DNA from: Lactifluus volemus
Lineage: Eukaryota > Basidiomycota > Agaricomycetes > Russulales > Russulaceae
Direction: 5' to 3'
NCBI GenBank assembly: GCA_022376515.1
Contig: WTXI01000197.1
Coordinates: forward strand, 1 to 64,000
Length of the DNA: 64,000 bases
The notes beneath the pieces were generated by a model. That model was given only the letters and a program-made list of their open reading frames with translations. It ran no database searches and had not been told where the DNA came from. A program made the translations under genes and the position numbers. Below, piece by piece: positions 1-12,186 of this stretch. How positions within the stretch are numbered: position 1 is the stretch's first letter; each line of letters begins with the position of its first letter.

Positions 1-688
1 CTGACAGCCAATTTCCCGGTAGGACTCGTAGTGATGCGGTTGTAGGAAACAAGCTGAAAAATGGGTGAGGCCTTCAGGAAAATCGCACGGCGAGCTCTCC
101 AGTTTTAACGCTAAATACCAACAGGGAAATAACTTTGGCTCTGAGCGCCATCCCATCAATCTGCGCGGTCAACTCGACCAACTCTGGCATGGCGTAAGGC
201 TTCTCGTTTTGCTGGCACCTCCCTCTCGTCGTTTGTCTCATAGCTTCTTTCCCAATTTATAGCACCAGTATTGGCACCGGCACCGGCGCCGGTGCCAGTG
301 TCTGTGTCGAAACGACAAAGACCGGTGATGCCCTGCCCGACGCTCGCGCTGACGCCGCCACCAACGGAACCTCCGGCGATATAGTTTCGACCGATGATAG
401 TTCTGATATCGATGGGTAATTATTTTTTTAACCTCTTGCGGCAACAGCATTTTTTGATGTCTGGTCCCGCCTTCGTTTCGCGTTTCAAGCATGACGGAGG
501 AGATGACGCGATACCGACCACGATCACCAGGTGGCAGACCCACCGCTACCAGACCTCCTGCTGGGAGTCAAGCCAATGTCAAACCACTGCCCACCACGCA
601 ATCTGGCCCAAGCTCGACGAAAAAACCTCGTCCTCCTGCGGTAACGTTAACCTCGCCGACCACCGCGGGACAACCGAAGGTGAAATGA
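1..688 (+). CDS. 3' end of an unidentified gene (5' part outside the window)
   Basis: I do not recognise this protein. A phase-consistent model uses exons ending near 19 and spanning 103-193, 263-415 and 490-688, with introns of about 50-85 nt and GT/AG ends. The stop is TGA at 686-688. The third exon encodes a Gly/Thr-rich run followed by an acidic stretch. The last exon (about 65 residues) is basic and rich in Pro, Arg and Thr, so it is probably a disordered tail. Phases agree at 193/263 and 415/490, which is the main support for a real gene. The first junction is less certain. No domain is visible because only the tail is present. Confidence 0.45.
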
Positions 689-2216
689 TGCGCCTTTCTC
701 CTCTCAAGTTGCCTGTGCAAGTTCTTTTGTTTTGTTTTTCGGTATAACCTGCTACTCTTTTTGGACTTCGTTTACGAGGTCTGCGAACATTATATTGCGA
801 TGTTTGTATCACTTCTGCAGGGATAGTACGAGACAGGGACTTTGGAACATATGTTACCATGCACAGCAAACTCTTCTACTAGACATGCCTGTAAGCTATA
901 AACTCCGTATTTATCTTCCAGAGAGTGGCGAGTGTTATGTGCACGGCCCACGTGGGATACTGAGCCGCTCTGAGCGGTTGCAAGACGTCCATGATGTTGA
1001 ACACGTCGGCCAACTAGACCTGTATTTGTCCGATCTGTTAGAGAAACCCAGCAGTGCAACACCGCGCGATGCGTGACACGTCTTTGATCCTTTGCCGGAT
1101 CATCGCGGGGAATTCAACAGCCCTACCACGTATTCGGATGAACATATACAGCGGGCCAGGTTCAAGTCAAAATATAGTCAATAAAGCGAGTGTGGGATTG
1201 TCCTAAGGGTCAAGGATAAGGTAGTCTACTTAGGCGAGCAAGTGTCTGTAACTAGGTAGTAACTTAAAAATGGCCTCACTTCAGTATCACTCGCGCGCTG
1301 TCAGCACGAGAACTGAGGGGCCCACAGAGTACTAAAGAAGGTACATAAGGCCCTAATGGCCAGACAAACGAATGTACTAAAAGGGAATAGACTCGAGACA
1401 GTCCAACACGAGAATGCTATACAGTACAGTACTAGCCTAAGTACTAAAATAGTCCGAGGTAATCATATCGCGATTGTCATCGTATCGCATCGCGATCCCG
1501 ATCTCAACAGAAAACTAGAGTTCCCAGAACTCTCTGCGCCCGTCGATCGTTCATAGAGACCAATTGTCTAGTACCGTGCAGTACAGTAGGTCGGTTTGAG
1601 TAAGGCCCGTATGTAAGAGTCAAGTGAGTCAAGTGAGCCATGAGTAGCCTAGTTTCCAAGACACAGCTGTCGACATTAGTGCTGTGTTGTCGGGGGACAA
1701 GCTGAAGCCATGAATAGGGGAGGTCCATTTCAATTTTTTATTTACGGAGCCAAACTAAGTCAGGCAAGCGAATTAGCGAACCCGATGCACCAGTGCTACA
1801 GGCATGTCATGGACCACCATGACCTTACTGTAACAGTAGGAATGTATTCGGTCGCCAAAATTTCACGTCTGGCCGCGGTTACAGTAGGGCCGAACTACCT
1901 CGGATTCCGAATTCCGGTGTCAGTTCCAAAGGCTGTACAGAAACGAAGGGACACCGACGCCCGGATTGTGTCCGAACTCGGTACCGGTAAGAAGGTCCGG
2001 ACTCCGGACCAGCGGCGTGGATATTGACGCATAGCTTCACTTCCCTTGTATCAGCGATGATGGTACTGACGTCATGACAGAGGTGATACAGTATCGATCA
2101 CAACCGTGGGCTCGTCAGTTCATTCACTAGGGAAGCAATGGAATGCTATACTGTGGCCTGGTCTGGAGAGAAGTGGCAATGTGCTGATTGCAGGAGTGTC
2201 ATTACATAACCCAACC
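689..2216. other. intergenic, no gene seen
   Basis: Only short, unconvincing open frames occur here. From about 1640 onward the sequence is the downstream flank of WW-like copy A. It reappears with small insertions and deletions at about 6670-7200, so it belongs to the tandem repeat unit. The stretch 1100-1600 is unique, with several GTACT-rich words and no recognisable element. Confidence 0.5.
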
Positions 2217-5200
2217 TCATGCCACAACGCCTACTAGATATGCCACAAATACATGAAGCCTAAGCTGCAACACTGACCCCGTTCTGGCGCTCAGCCATAG
2301 AGTGTATGCTCCATGCTTCGTCCGAATATTGGGGAGCGGGAGCCTGAGGTGCATTAAATAATCTGACGGGACGGAACGCGACTTGTTTGAGGTAGGCGAA
2401 AAGCCTATGACGTGAGCGCTTAAATACCGCAGCGCTGTTGTCCAGAAGTACCGATTATCGCTGGTTCGCCGAGAGATCCGAATACATACTACGACCAGCG
2501 GAGCCATCGCGACGGTTGACACAGCGGCGCCGATACGTGTCCACAGGTTCGAGATATAAAAGCAGAACAACAACAGCGCGATGCAAAACATCGCCGTCCT
2601 GTCCGCGAATCACGAGAGCAGCGCAGTCCAGCGGAAGATCAGTGAGTCGGAGAACATAAATAGCAAGCCGTGAGAGAGGTGGGGAATCCCGTGAATGTGA
2701 GTTGAAAATAGCGCTTTGGAAGGTTATGAACAACGTACGACCACATAAGCAATGCCCACGGAAGACTGAAAATAATAGCCAGCGGTTCAAAACCTAAAAA
2801 TTTGTGGGTACTTTGATCGAGATAGGTTGACTAGAGCATTGTTACTTAGGCATATAAGTAAAGTGCGAGTGATCACTGACCGCGCCGACGGGGTCTTCCT
2901 TCTGTTTCGTGCGATTGTGGCCAACCAAGAGCAGACCAATCACAATGCTTCCCACGCTGGCCAGTATCGACATAGAACTGGCGATCTGCGCAGGGGATGT
3001 TGAAATAATGAGTTGGCTTGGGTCCGTTATAGCGGCCCCGCTGAGATTTGTAATCACTACGCCTGGAATGGCAAGGAAGCCCACGTTGGCAGTAAGCATC
3101 ACGGTCGACTGGTGACTCACGTGAGTCAAGGAAAATCTCAAGCGAAGCGAAGCTGCATTACCCAGAGAATCACATCCTCCCATTCCTCTAACAGGTTGCC
3201 CATGAAGGACTTCCAAACTGTCTCAATAATGACTTCATCCGAGTCGATCCACAATCTCTCCACGTCTCGTAGATGAATCTCGGGCGCAAAGAAAAGCATA
3301 GGTGACACCAGCGTGATAAGCATGGTCCTCTCATACTTCGGTACAGTATAGACAGATTTGTTCCTAACCAGCCGTGCGTGCTTCTGTCCGTGGAAGTTCA
3401 GGAACCTCCAATGAGCTAGATAGGCGTGAGTTGATCATTGAGCATCAGTCTTCGTTCGGACACCTACCAAAGAATGACAGTAGACGAGCTAAGGAGATCT
3501 GCTAAGTACTCACAACGTCGAGTATGTCGTGCACTCACTGGTCACAGCAGTAAAATATTCCACACCGCCATCTGCCTCTGAGCCACAAAGTCAGTGACCA
3601 TTATCTTTGCGGCGTGCACGCGTACCCCTGGCTTTTTTTACAAGTCTAATCATTTTGAGCATTGTATCATTATCGTATGGTAAAGTCGAAGACTTTGACG
3701 TTAGCACATCTATGGTACTGGTGTTCGATCTTGTCACGGAGGGTAGCAACAGAACCACAAACTCACCCACGCAGCCATGGGATAAGATTCCAGTAAGTTC
3801 ATCATAGACTGGAAGTGGAAGACTGCGGCCTGCGAAAACCGCAGGATATAGTGACCAGTGGTTCCTAGCAAGGCATGTCATTACTTCTACAATCCAGCAA
3901 AAGGCGATCTCCGCACCAATAGGAAGCTTCTAGTCGATGCTCTGTCGGTCAAATTAGTGAAGTGGGTGGGAAAGTGGGAGGTGGCAGTGTGACGCACTAA
4001 TATGGGCAAGCGACTTGACCCCATATAGTTCCAATGAAAAAAAGGTTGCATCATAGGCCTCAAGCCAGAACAGGCATCGAGTCTCGTGGCAGGCATAGTA
4101 ATAAGACCATTGTATGGTATCTCCAATAAGTATGATGTCCAACACCAGGTCATAGTTGTTTGACGGGATTTTCAGTTTATCGACAAGCAAAATGTTCTGC
4201 AGGCACCGATAAAATTCTTCAATTTCGTCCCTTAACAAGGGGTCGAACATATCGGTATCAGTAAATATCCTCTTCAACCACACATCAGTTGTAGGCGGAG
4301 TTCTCAAATGTCACTGACGCACGTACCCTCTCGCAATCATAGAAATAAAGTGCACCATCCGGATGGGTGGCCGGTCTCCAAGGACTACAGTCTTGTATAG
4401 ATATCCCTTGCTCCGGGCCGTATTGTTCCTGTGTACTGAAAAGATATCTATCAGATCCAGGGATCTCGTCCAAGCTGGAACATACTATGGGAATACTGTT
4501 GTTAGTGGTTTAATTTGGTAGGATATCATCTCATCACGGGATCTATCAACAGATGTAAGGATGGAAAAGCAACACAGAATCATTCACTTGCATCTTGATA
4601 TCCTTCGAGTATCGTGACACTTGATCAGAATGTATGAGCGCAATATATCGACCTTCAGGCATGGAGAAGTCCTCGCTCAGAGATGAAACGATAGGAGAAA
4701 GCTGAGGTGATTCTTCTTCGAGGACCTGTGCCCCGACGGAGATAGTAGACGATGAACGGGCAGTTGCAGGGTCAATGGCCAATGTCAACGGTGGTGGTGG
4801 GCTTGAAGAACTAAGTGGGAGAGATTCCGTTGATAGAGTTTGAATGTCCACAGCAACACTCCCACTCCCCGAAGACTGCCTCCGGTGACTTCTATGGTCA
4901 GCTGGGGGACTCAGCGGCTCATGCGTGTAGGCGGACGCCTCCGGTGGAGTTGCGGGACTGGTCGTGGGATTGGCCACAACTACGTGAGGGTGTACATTCG
5001 ACGTATCCACGTGGAGGCGAGGAGTCTGCTGGGGTGGATGGAAGCGGATTGACGGTGAGGATGACCTGGACAATTGCTCTCTTGACGGAATTGACTTTGG
5101 ACCAAGTCCGAATTGGCGATAAGTCGCTCTGGGGAGTCGCGATGGTTGACCGACTGGAGCCCGCAGCGATTCTCGTGATTGTGTAAGGATAGAGAGCTTA

Positions 5201-5643
5201 TCACTCGCGCGACTGTGCGTGCTCACTTCCGCCGAGCTACGGCTTCCGGGGCGCTTTGAATCATAAGCGAACGGTGGGCGATCTGCGGTGAGGTTGGCAG
5301 TGGTTGGAGCTGGGGTGGCTGGGGTTGCCGTTGTCAGTTGTCTCGGAGCACGTTCTTGGAGGCTCGGGAGGCTTGCTGATGTTGGAACTGTGCTGGCTGC
5401 TATCACGTCGGTTGAGCTACCCAGCACTGAGTATCCCCTTGCCTCGACGCGGGGAAACGAGGGACTAGCTGGTCTTGACTTGGGAAATGTATCTGTTTTT
5501 CTGGACCACAAGCGCCATAGACCTAGCCTGCGAATAATGAAGGCCAAAATCCACGCCCAATCCTCCGAGAGACGCTTGGGATAACGCTTTGGAAAGCGGA
5601 ATCTGCGCAGAAAATCAAGAAGGGTCTTCAGTACGGGAAGCAT
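2217..5643 (-). CDS. WW-like domain transmembrane protein, copy A
   Basis: Member of an expanded Agaricomycete family usually annotated as WW domain-containing; its cellular role is unknown. Exon 1 (4588-5643, 352 codons) encodes a basic amphipathic N-terminus and a long Ser/Pro-rich linker. A 5-nt exon (4538-4542) follows, then exon 3 (4327-4474) with a degenerate WW motif (PWRPATHPDGALYF). Later exons, from 4271 downward, carry the conserved block IFTDTDM...IPSNNYDLVLDI...IQWSYYYACHETRCLFWL and a 21-nt exon ending LSFF. They are followed by AHWRFLYFHGQKHARL and, at about 2880-3110, two hydrophobic segments (FLAIPGVVI and SVGSIVIGLLLV). The last exon adds two more hydrophobic segments. Relative to copy B one base is missing near 2443, so the C-terminal tail is read in another frame. 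The start was chosen because all four copies begin at the equivalent ATG. Confidence 0.75.
4538..4542 (-). other. 5-nt microexon of copy A
   Basis: The pentamer ATCCC (minus strand) is bounded by an AG on one side and GTGATG on the other. It lies between introns of 45 nt (4543-4587) and 63 nt (4475-4537); the 63-nt intron has a CTAAC branch site. Joining exon 1 directly to exon 3 gives a stop within ten codons, while inserting the 5 nt restores the frame that reads through the WW motif. Confidence 0.65.
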
Positions 5644-5739
5644 ATAACAGGACAGGAAGGCATATGGTGCAGAGGGAAAGGGCCATGAGAGTGTTTTTCC
5701 CTTATGGCATCGTGTTGCCTCGTGACTCGTGGCCGTTTA

Positions 5740-6664
5740 AAGCAAGTGACTCCGCTTGTTTGTGAGTTCAAGAAAGGTAGAACAAGGGGGAGAGGGGCAA
5801 AGAGGGAGGCAAAAGGGATGAGCGGTGGCAAGTGGAAGGAGAACACGTTTAGAGCCCGTACTAGACGAGATCGAAACAAGTAGGAGAGGGGAAGGTGGAA
5901 TAAGGCGAGATCTTGGAGGAAGAAGGCTTGGGAGACTTAAAAGAAACTTGAAGCAGACTGAGAAGTTCGAGAACAATGGTGAGCGGTGACAATTCGCTGG
6001 CTCGTTTGTACAATTCGCGAGTTGTATTTATGTACATTGCGAGCTGGTAGTCTAAAATCGGGAACGTGTTGGAACGGGGTAACAGATAAGCCACGAAGTA
6101 ACTGGGAACAAAAAAAGTGGATGAGAAAGTAAGTAGGATACATCAGAAGTGAGATGGGGGTGAAGGGAAAGGGACGAAAGGACTACAAGTGAAGGGGGAC
6201 CAAGGTGAATGGGAGCTAAATTATGAAAGAGAAAAGGGGACGAAAACAACCTTCGAAGTCACGTGCACCCTCAGAAAATACTTCACGGGATTGCTTATGG
6301 TCTCTTCGAGAGATCAATAGGTTGTCAGCCCGAGACAAAGGCACATACTAGACTAAGCACAAAGAGAGAAAATACCAAACAAAGCAAACAATAACAAATG
6401 CGAGGCAAACTAGCACAAAACGGGAAGCACAGGAAATGCAAGACATGAAAGAGACAAAGGAAAAACACAGAGAAATGCATGCAATGCGAGGCCGCAGAGG
6501 ATGGGTCTAAGGCTGAGACATAGTCACGTTGTGGCCGAGGGTGATCGTGGCCCAATTTGAGATTGAAATGTGCGAGAACGAGATCTAAAGAAATCTGGAG
6601 AATTCAGCGAGCGGCAGCAGTAAGTGCTAATAGCTCTAATACATTTTGAGTTTTCCTGATGAAT
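5740..6664. other. intergenic, strongly purine-rich on the plus strand
   Basis: No gene seen. From about 5760 to 6245 the plus strand is a run of A/G with few pyrimidines, and an A-rich stretch follows at 6350-6490. Read on the minus strand this is a long C/T-rich tract directly upstream of copy A. Pyrimidine-rich promoters are common in fungi, so a promoter role for copy A is plausible. Copy B lacks this sequence upstream. Confidence 0.5.
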
Positions 6665-7217
6665 GAGCCATCATTCAGTAGCCGAGTTTTCAAGACACAG
6701 CTGTCAACATTAGTGCTGTGTTGTCGGGGGACAAGCTGAAGCCATGAATAGGGGAGGTCCAGTTCAATTTTTTATTTACGGAGCCAGGCAAAGCGAATTA
6801 GCGAACCCGATGCACCGGTGCTACAGGCATGTCATGGACCATAACTGTAGGAATGTATTCGGTCGCCACCAGGTAAAATAAATTTCACGTCGGTTACAGT
6901 AGGCCCGAACTACCTCGGATTCCGAATTCCGGTGTCAGTTCCAAAGGCTGTACAGAAACGAAGGAGGATTGAGTCCGACTCGGTACCGGTAAGAAGGTCC
7001 GGACTCCGGACCAGTGACGTCATGACGGAGGTGTATCGGCCACGCCGTGGGCTCGTCAGTTCATTCACTAGGGAAGCAATACTGTAGCCTGGTCTGTACT
7101 CTGGAAAGAAGTGGCAATGTGCTGATTGCAGGAGTGTCATTACATAAGGCAACCGCTTTGGAATACATGCCACAACATACAACAAACCCCACTAGATATG
7201 CCACAAATACATGAAGT

Positions 7218-10200
7218 CTAAGCTGCAACACTGACCTCGTTCTGGTGCGCGGCCATAGAGTGTATGCTCCACGCTTCGTCCGAATATTGGGGAGCGGGAG
7301 CCTGAGGTGCATTAAATAATCTGACGGGACGGAACGCGAGGTGTTTGAGGTAGGCGAAAAGCCTATGACGTGAGCGCTTAAATACCGTAGCGCTGCTGTC
7401 CCTGAAATCCCTATCTTCGCTGGTTCGCCAAGAAGTCCGAATACATCCTACGACCAGCGGAACCATCGTGACGGTGGACACAGCGACGCCAATACGTGTC
7501 CACAGGTTCGAGATATAAAAGCAGAACAACAACAGCGCGATGAAAAATATCGCCGTCCTGTCAGCGAATCACGAGAGCCGCACAGTCCAGTGGAAGATCA
7601 GTGAGTCGGAAAGTATAAATGGCAGCCGTGAGAGATCCCGTGAATGTGAGTTGAAAATAGCGTTTTGGGAGGTTATGAACAACGTACGACCACATAAGCA
7701 GTGCCCACGGAAGACTGAAAATAATAGCCAGCGGTTCAAGACCGAAAATTTTGTGGGTACTTTGATCAAGATAGGTCGACTAGAGCATTGTTACTTAGGT
7801 ATATATGTAAAGTGCGAGTGATCACTCACCGCGCCTGAAGGGTCTTCCTTCTGTTTCGTGCGATTGTGGCCAAGCAATAGCAGACCAACCACAATGCTTC
7901 CCACACTGGCCTGTATCGACACAGAACTGGCGACCTGGGCAGGGGATGTTGAAATAATGAGTTGGCTCGGGCTCGTTATATTGGTCCCGCTGAGATTTGT
8001 AATCACTACGCCTGGAATGGCAAGGAAGCCCACGTTGGCAGTAAGCATCACGGTCGACTGGTGACTCAAGTGAGTCAAGGAAAATCTCAAGCGAAGCGAA
8101 TCTCCATTACCCAGAGAATCACATCCTCCCATTCCTCTAACAGCTTGGCCATGAAGGACTTCCAAACTGTCTCAATAATGACTTCATCGGTCCACAATCT
8201 CTCCACGTCTCGTAGATGAATCTCGGGTGCAAAGAAAAGCAACGGTGACACCAGCGTGATAAGCATGGTCCTCTCATACTTTGGTACAGCATAGACAGAT
8301 TCGTCCCTAACCAGCCGTGCGTGCTTCTGTCCGTGGAAGTATAGGAACCTCCAATGTGCTAGACGGGCGTGAGTCGATGATTGAGCATCATTCTTGGTTC
8401 GGACACCTACCAAAGAATGATAGTAGACGAGCTAAGGCGATCAGCTAAGTACTCACAACGTCGAGTATGCCGTGTACTCACTCGTCGCAGCAGTAAAATA
8501 TTCCACACCGCCATCTGCCTCTGAGCCACAAAGTCAGTGACCATTATCTTTGCGGCGTGCACGCGTACCCCTAGCTTTTTTTACAAGTCTGATCATTTTG
8601 AGCATTGTATCATTATCGTATGGTAAAGTCGAAGACTTTGACGTTAGCACATCTACGGTACTGGTGTTCGATCTTGTCATGGAGGGGTAGCAACAGAACC
8701 ACAAACTCACCCACGCAGCCATGGGATAAGATTCCAGTAAGTTCATCATAGACTGGAAGTGGAAGACTGCGGCCTGCGAAAACCGCAGGATATAGTGACC
8801 AGTGGTTCCTAGCAAGGCATGTCATTACTTCTACAATCCAGCAAAAGGCGATCTCCGTACCAATAAGAAGCTTCCAGTCGATGCTCTGTCGGTCAAATTA
8901 GTGAAGTTGGTGGGCAAGTGGGAGATGGTAATATGACGCACTAATATGGGCAAGCGACTTGACCCCACATAGTTCCGATAAAACATAGGCTGCATCATAG
9001 GTCTCAAGCCAGAACAGGCATCGAGTCTCGTGGCAGGCATAGTAATAAGACCATTGTATGGTATCTCCAATAGGTATGATGTCCAACACCAGGTCATAGT
9101 TGTTTGACGGGATTTTCAGTTTATCGACAAGCAAAATGTTCTGCAGGCACCGATAAAATTCTTCAATTTCGTCCCTTAACAAGGGGTCGAACATATCGGT
9201 ATCAGTAAATATCCTCTTCAACCACACATCAGTTGTAGGCGGAGTTCTCAAACGTCACTGACTCACGTACCCTCTCGCGATCATAGAAATAAAGTGCACC
9301 ATCCGGATGGGTGGCCGGTCTCCAAGGACTACAGTCTTGTATAGACGTTCCTTGCTCCGAACCGTATTGTTCCTGTGTACTGAAAAGATATCTATCAGAT
9401 CCAGGGATCTCGTCCAAGCTGGAACATACTAGGGGAATACTGTTGTTAGTGGTTTAATTTGGTAGGATGTCATCTCATCACGGGATCTATCAACAGATGT
9501 CAGGATGGAAAAGCAACACAGAATCATTCACTTGCATCTTGATACCCTTCGAGTATCGTGGCACCTGATCAGAATGTATGAGCGCAATATATCGACCTTC
9601 AGGCATGGAGAAGTCCTCGCTCAGAGATGAAGCGATAGGAGAAAGCTGAGGTGATTCTTCTTCGAGTACATGTGCCCCGACGGAGATAGTAGACGATGAA
9701 CGGGCAGTTGCAGAGTCAATGGCCAATGTCAATGGTGGTGGTGGGCTTGAAGGGCTGAGTGGGAGAGATTCCGTTGATGGAGTCTGAATGTCCACAGCGA
9801 CACTCCCACTCCCCGAAGACTGCCTCCGGTGACTTCTATGGTCAGCTGGGGGACTCAGCGGCTCATGCGTGTAGGGGGACGCCTCCGGTGGAGTTGCGGG
9901 ACTGGTCGTGGGATTGACTACAACTACATGAGGGTGTACATCCGACGTATCCACGTGGAGGCGAGGAGGCTGATGGGGTGGATGGAAGCGGATTGACGGT
10001 GAGGGTGACCTGGACAATTGCTCTCTTGACGGAATTGACTTTGGACCAAGTCCGAATTGGCGATAAGTCGCTCTGGGGAGTCGCGATGGTTGACCGACTG
10101 GAGCCCGCAGCGATTCTCGTGATTGTGTAAGGATAGAGAGCCTATCACTCGCGCGACTGTGCGTGCTCACTTCCGCCGAGCTACGGCTGCCGGGGCGCTT

Positions 10201-10587
10201 CGAATCATAAGCGAACGGTGGACGATCTGCGGTGAGATTGGCAGTGGTTGGAGCTGGGGTGGCTGGGGTTGCCGTTGTCAGTTGTCTCGGAGCACGTTCT
10301 TGGAGGCTCGGGAGGCTCGCTGATGTTGGAACTGTGCTGGCTGCTATCACGTCTGCTGAGCTACCCAGCACTGAGTATCCCCTTTCATCTACGCGGGGAA
10401 ACGAGGGACTAGTTGGTCTTGACTTGGGAAATGTATCTGATTTTCTGGGCCACAAGCGCCATAGGCCTAGCCTGCGAATAATGAAGGCGAAAAGCCACGC
10501 CCAATCCCCCGAGCGACGCTTGGGATAACTCTTTGGAAAGCGGAATCTGCGCAGAAAATCAAGAAGGGTCTTCAGTACGGGAAGCAT
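7218..10587 (-). CDS. WW-like domain transmembrane protein, copy B
   Basis: Close paralog of copy A with the same exon layout: exon 1 9532-10587 (352 codons), 5-nt exon 9482-9486, and an exon from 9418 with the WW-like motif WRPATHPDGALYF. The IFTDTDM / NYDLVLDI / SYYYACHETRCLFWL block follows, then a 21-nt exon, the HWRFLYFHGQKHARL block, and hydrophobic segments at about 7830-8060 and 7440-7530. The C-terminal tail keeps the frame shared with copy C (TVFKRS at equivalent positions), so B looks like the intact member of the pair. An in-frame ATG lies 48 codons upstream at 10731, but that extension is outside the duplicated region and absent from the other three copies. One extra G near 8686 relative to copy A falls in an intron. 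Function unknown. Confidence 0.8.
9482..9486 (-). other. 5-nt microexon of copy B
   Basis: ATCCC on the minus strand, preceded by GATAG and followed by GTGATG, between introns of 45 nt (9487-9531) and 63 nt (9419-9481). Same position and phase as in copies A, C and D. Confidence 0.65.
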
Positions 10588-10739
10588 ATAACAGGACAGG
10601 AAGGCATATGGTGCAGAGGGAAAGGGCCATGAGAGTGTTTTTCCCTTATGGCATATGTTGCCTCGTGGCCCAGGCCCGTGTCCGATAAGCTCTTGGCAGG
10701 TGCCAAGTTCATTCAACAAAGTAAATCTCACGGTCCCTG

Positions 10740-12186
10740 TTCCGATCCTCCCACTTTAGAAATCACAACTTTGAGATAGAAATTGTTGGCCAACGACTGG
10801 GAGACCTAGGGCTACTAAATCTATTGTATCACTGGCTAGTGCGATGCATGTCTCTGGTCTGGTCTACAAAGTCACACGCCATATGAGCGCTAACAGTGAG
10901 CTATTTTTGGATAGCAGTAAATATAGTAGGATGTATATATAGTAACCATACATCACGCCGAGAGTATGTGGCGCATATACTCTGCAGCCCTCAAATTTCT
11001 CGATGTCAACTTTCAATCTTTCCCCCATTGTACACGTTAGCTATCATGTACCGTAGTTCCAAGAAAAAATGTAGTGTATCAGAGGAACCCAATGCAGCCT
11101 AGTGCTTCCCATTCTTGGCTACCGGCTTATAAATCCCGTGTTCGTGACCTTGAACATTCGGTTCGATCCCTTTACACCTCCAGGGATAATACAGTAAGTA
11201 CTACAAACAAGGACGGCCTTTCCACTACATCCTACTTTGCAGTGACAAGGGAGGTAGCACTCAGCGGTTTGTTTTTGAAACCGGTGAAAGGGATCTTGAG
11301 CGTATCTAGTTTAGTACTAGTAGCTGAGAAAATGTGAGCCTTTCTTCCATCGTCAGAGGTGTGAACACCACGTGTGTTGCAGTTTCACGTTCGCCGTTCC
11401 CCTATGTCAGGGATTTGATTGGGTTGCAGGACCTAGTGACATATGGCATACCACCTTGAACAGGTTATCCTATTAAGACTAACTTCAGTTACCACGTTTT
11501 GATGGCGTGATCTCCTCAGCCTAAATGAAGCCACATGCAACAACGTGTAAGAGCTGGGTTCATACAGGGTATAGACCACTTGATAATAGCCGGCACCTGG
11601 TGAGTGCATTCATGCCCAGCTTTCATCCGTATCAACTTCTGTAGACTCAGATAGCACGATGTACTTGCGAATCTGAGATTACTTCAGTTGACACGCCACT
11701 GCCGCATGAAGGCCTGTGACATAGACATCACCTTCCACAAGCGTAAATGATGGAAAGCCTTGTCATACACCACATGTAAATCACTAACTTAGTGGTTTCA
11801 CCTGTGAATCCCACATGTGTCGTCCCACAGGGGTGGCAGCAGGCGAGTGACCACAAGTATGCAGACTATGTGATATGGGATTGGCTAGGAAGCGATGAGC
11901 CATATACCGGTAGCTAATACAAGTCCAAACGTCTGATGTAGAAGAATGCGCACTGGACAGGAGACTTTCGCCCAGGGCTCTAGGAACGGCAGCTAAGGCC
12001 CCCATTTAAAAATGGAATCACCAGTCACGAGACGCGAGGTTCACAGTCGTACATGAGGATTCAGCGAGGCCCAAAGAAATTTGATTAGTTCGGTAAAATA
12101 TCAATCAATATCACAAAGGTGGTAAAACAAAATGTGCATTTCCGGAGAGCTAGTGATGTCCTGGGACCCCACGAGTATGATAGTTA
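10740..12186. other. intergenic, no gene seen
   Basis: Only short open frames with no recognisable protein. A B-box-like TTCGATCC at about 11162 has no matching A box or stems, so no tRNA is called. No repeat or terminal inverted repeat was seen by eye. Confidence 0.4.

Larger units (their letters stand above)
1640..5740. repeat. segmental tandem duplication, unit A
   Basis: This segment holds WW-like copy A plus about 570 bp of its downstream flank. It aligns through its whole length with 6665-10665 (unit B) in the same orientation, introns included, with scattered substitutions and a few small indels. Similarity stops just upstream of the gene's start codon: the sequences part after about 5738 in A and 10660 in B. 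Confidence 0.85.
6665..10665. repeat. segmental tandem duplication, unit B
   Basis: Direct repeat of 1640-5740, containing WW-like copy B and its 3' flank. Shared landmarks include the run around GACACAGCTGTC near 6695, matched near 1660, and the identical ends of the coding exons. The copies differ by small deletions in the 3' flank. Confidence 0.85.

Noticed and set aside
10588..10731. Upstream in-frame extension of WW-like copy B by 48 codons
   Set aside because: It lies outside the duplicated unit and has no counterpart in copies A, C or D, which all start at the equivalent internal ATG.
11150..11180. Possible tRNA B box (GGTTCGATCC)
   Set aside because: No A box at the right distance and no stems of a cloverleaf.
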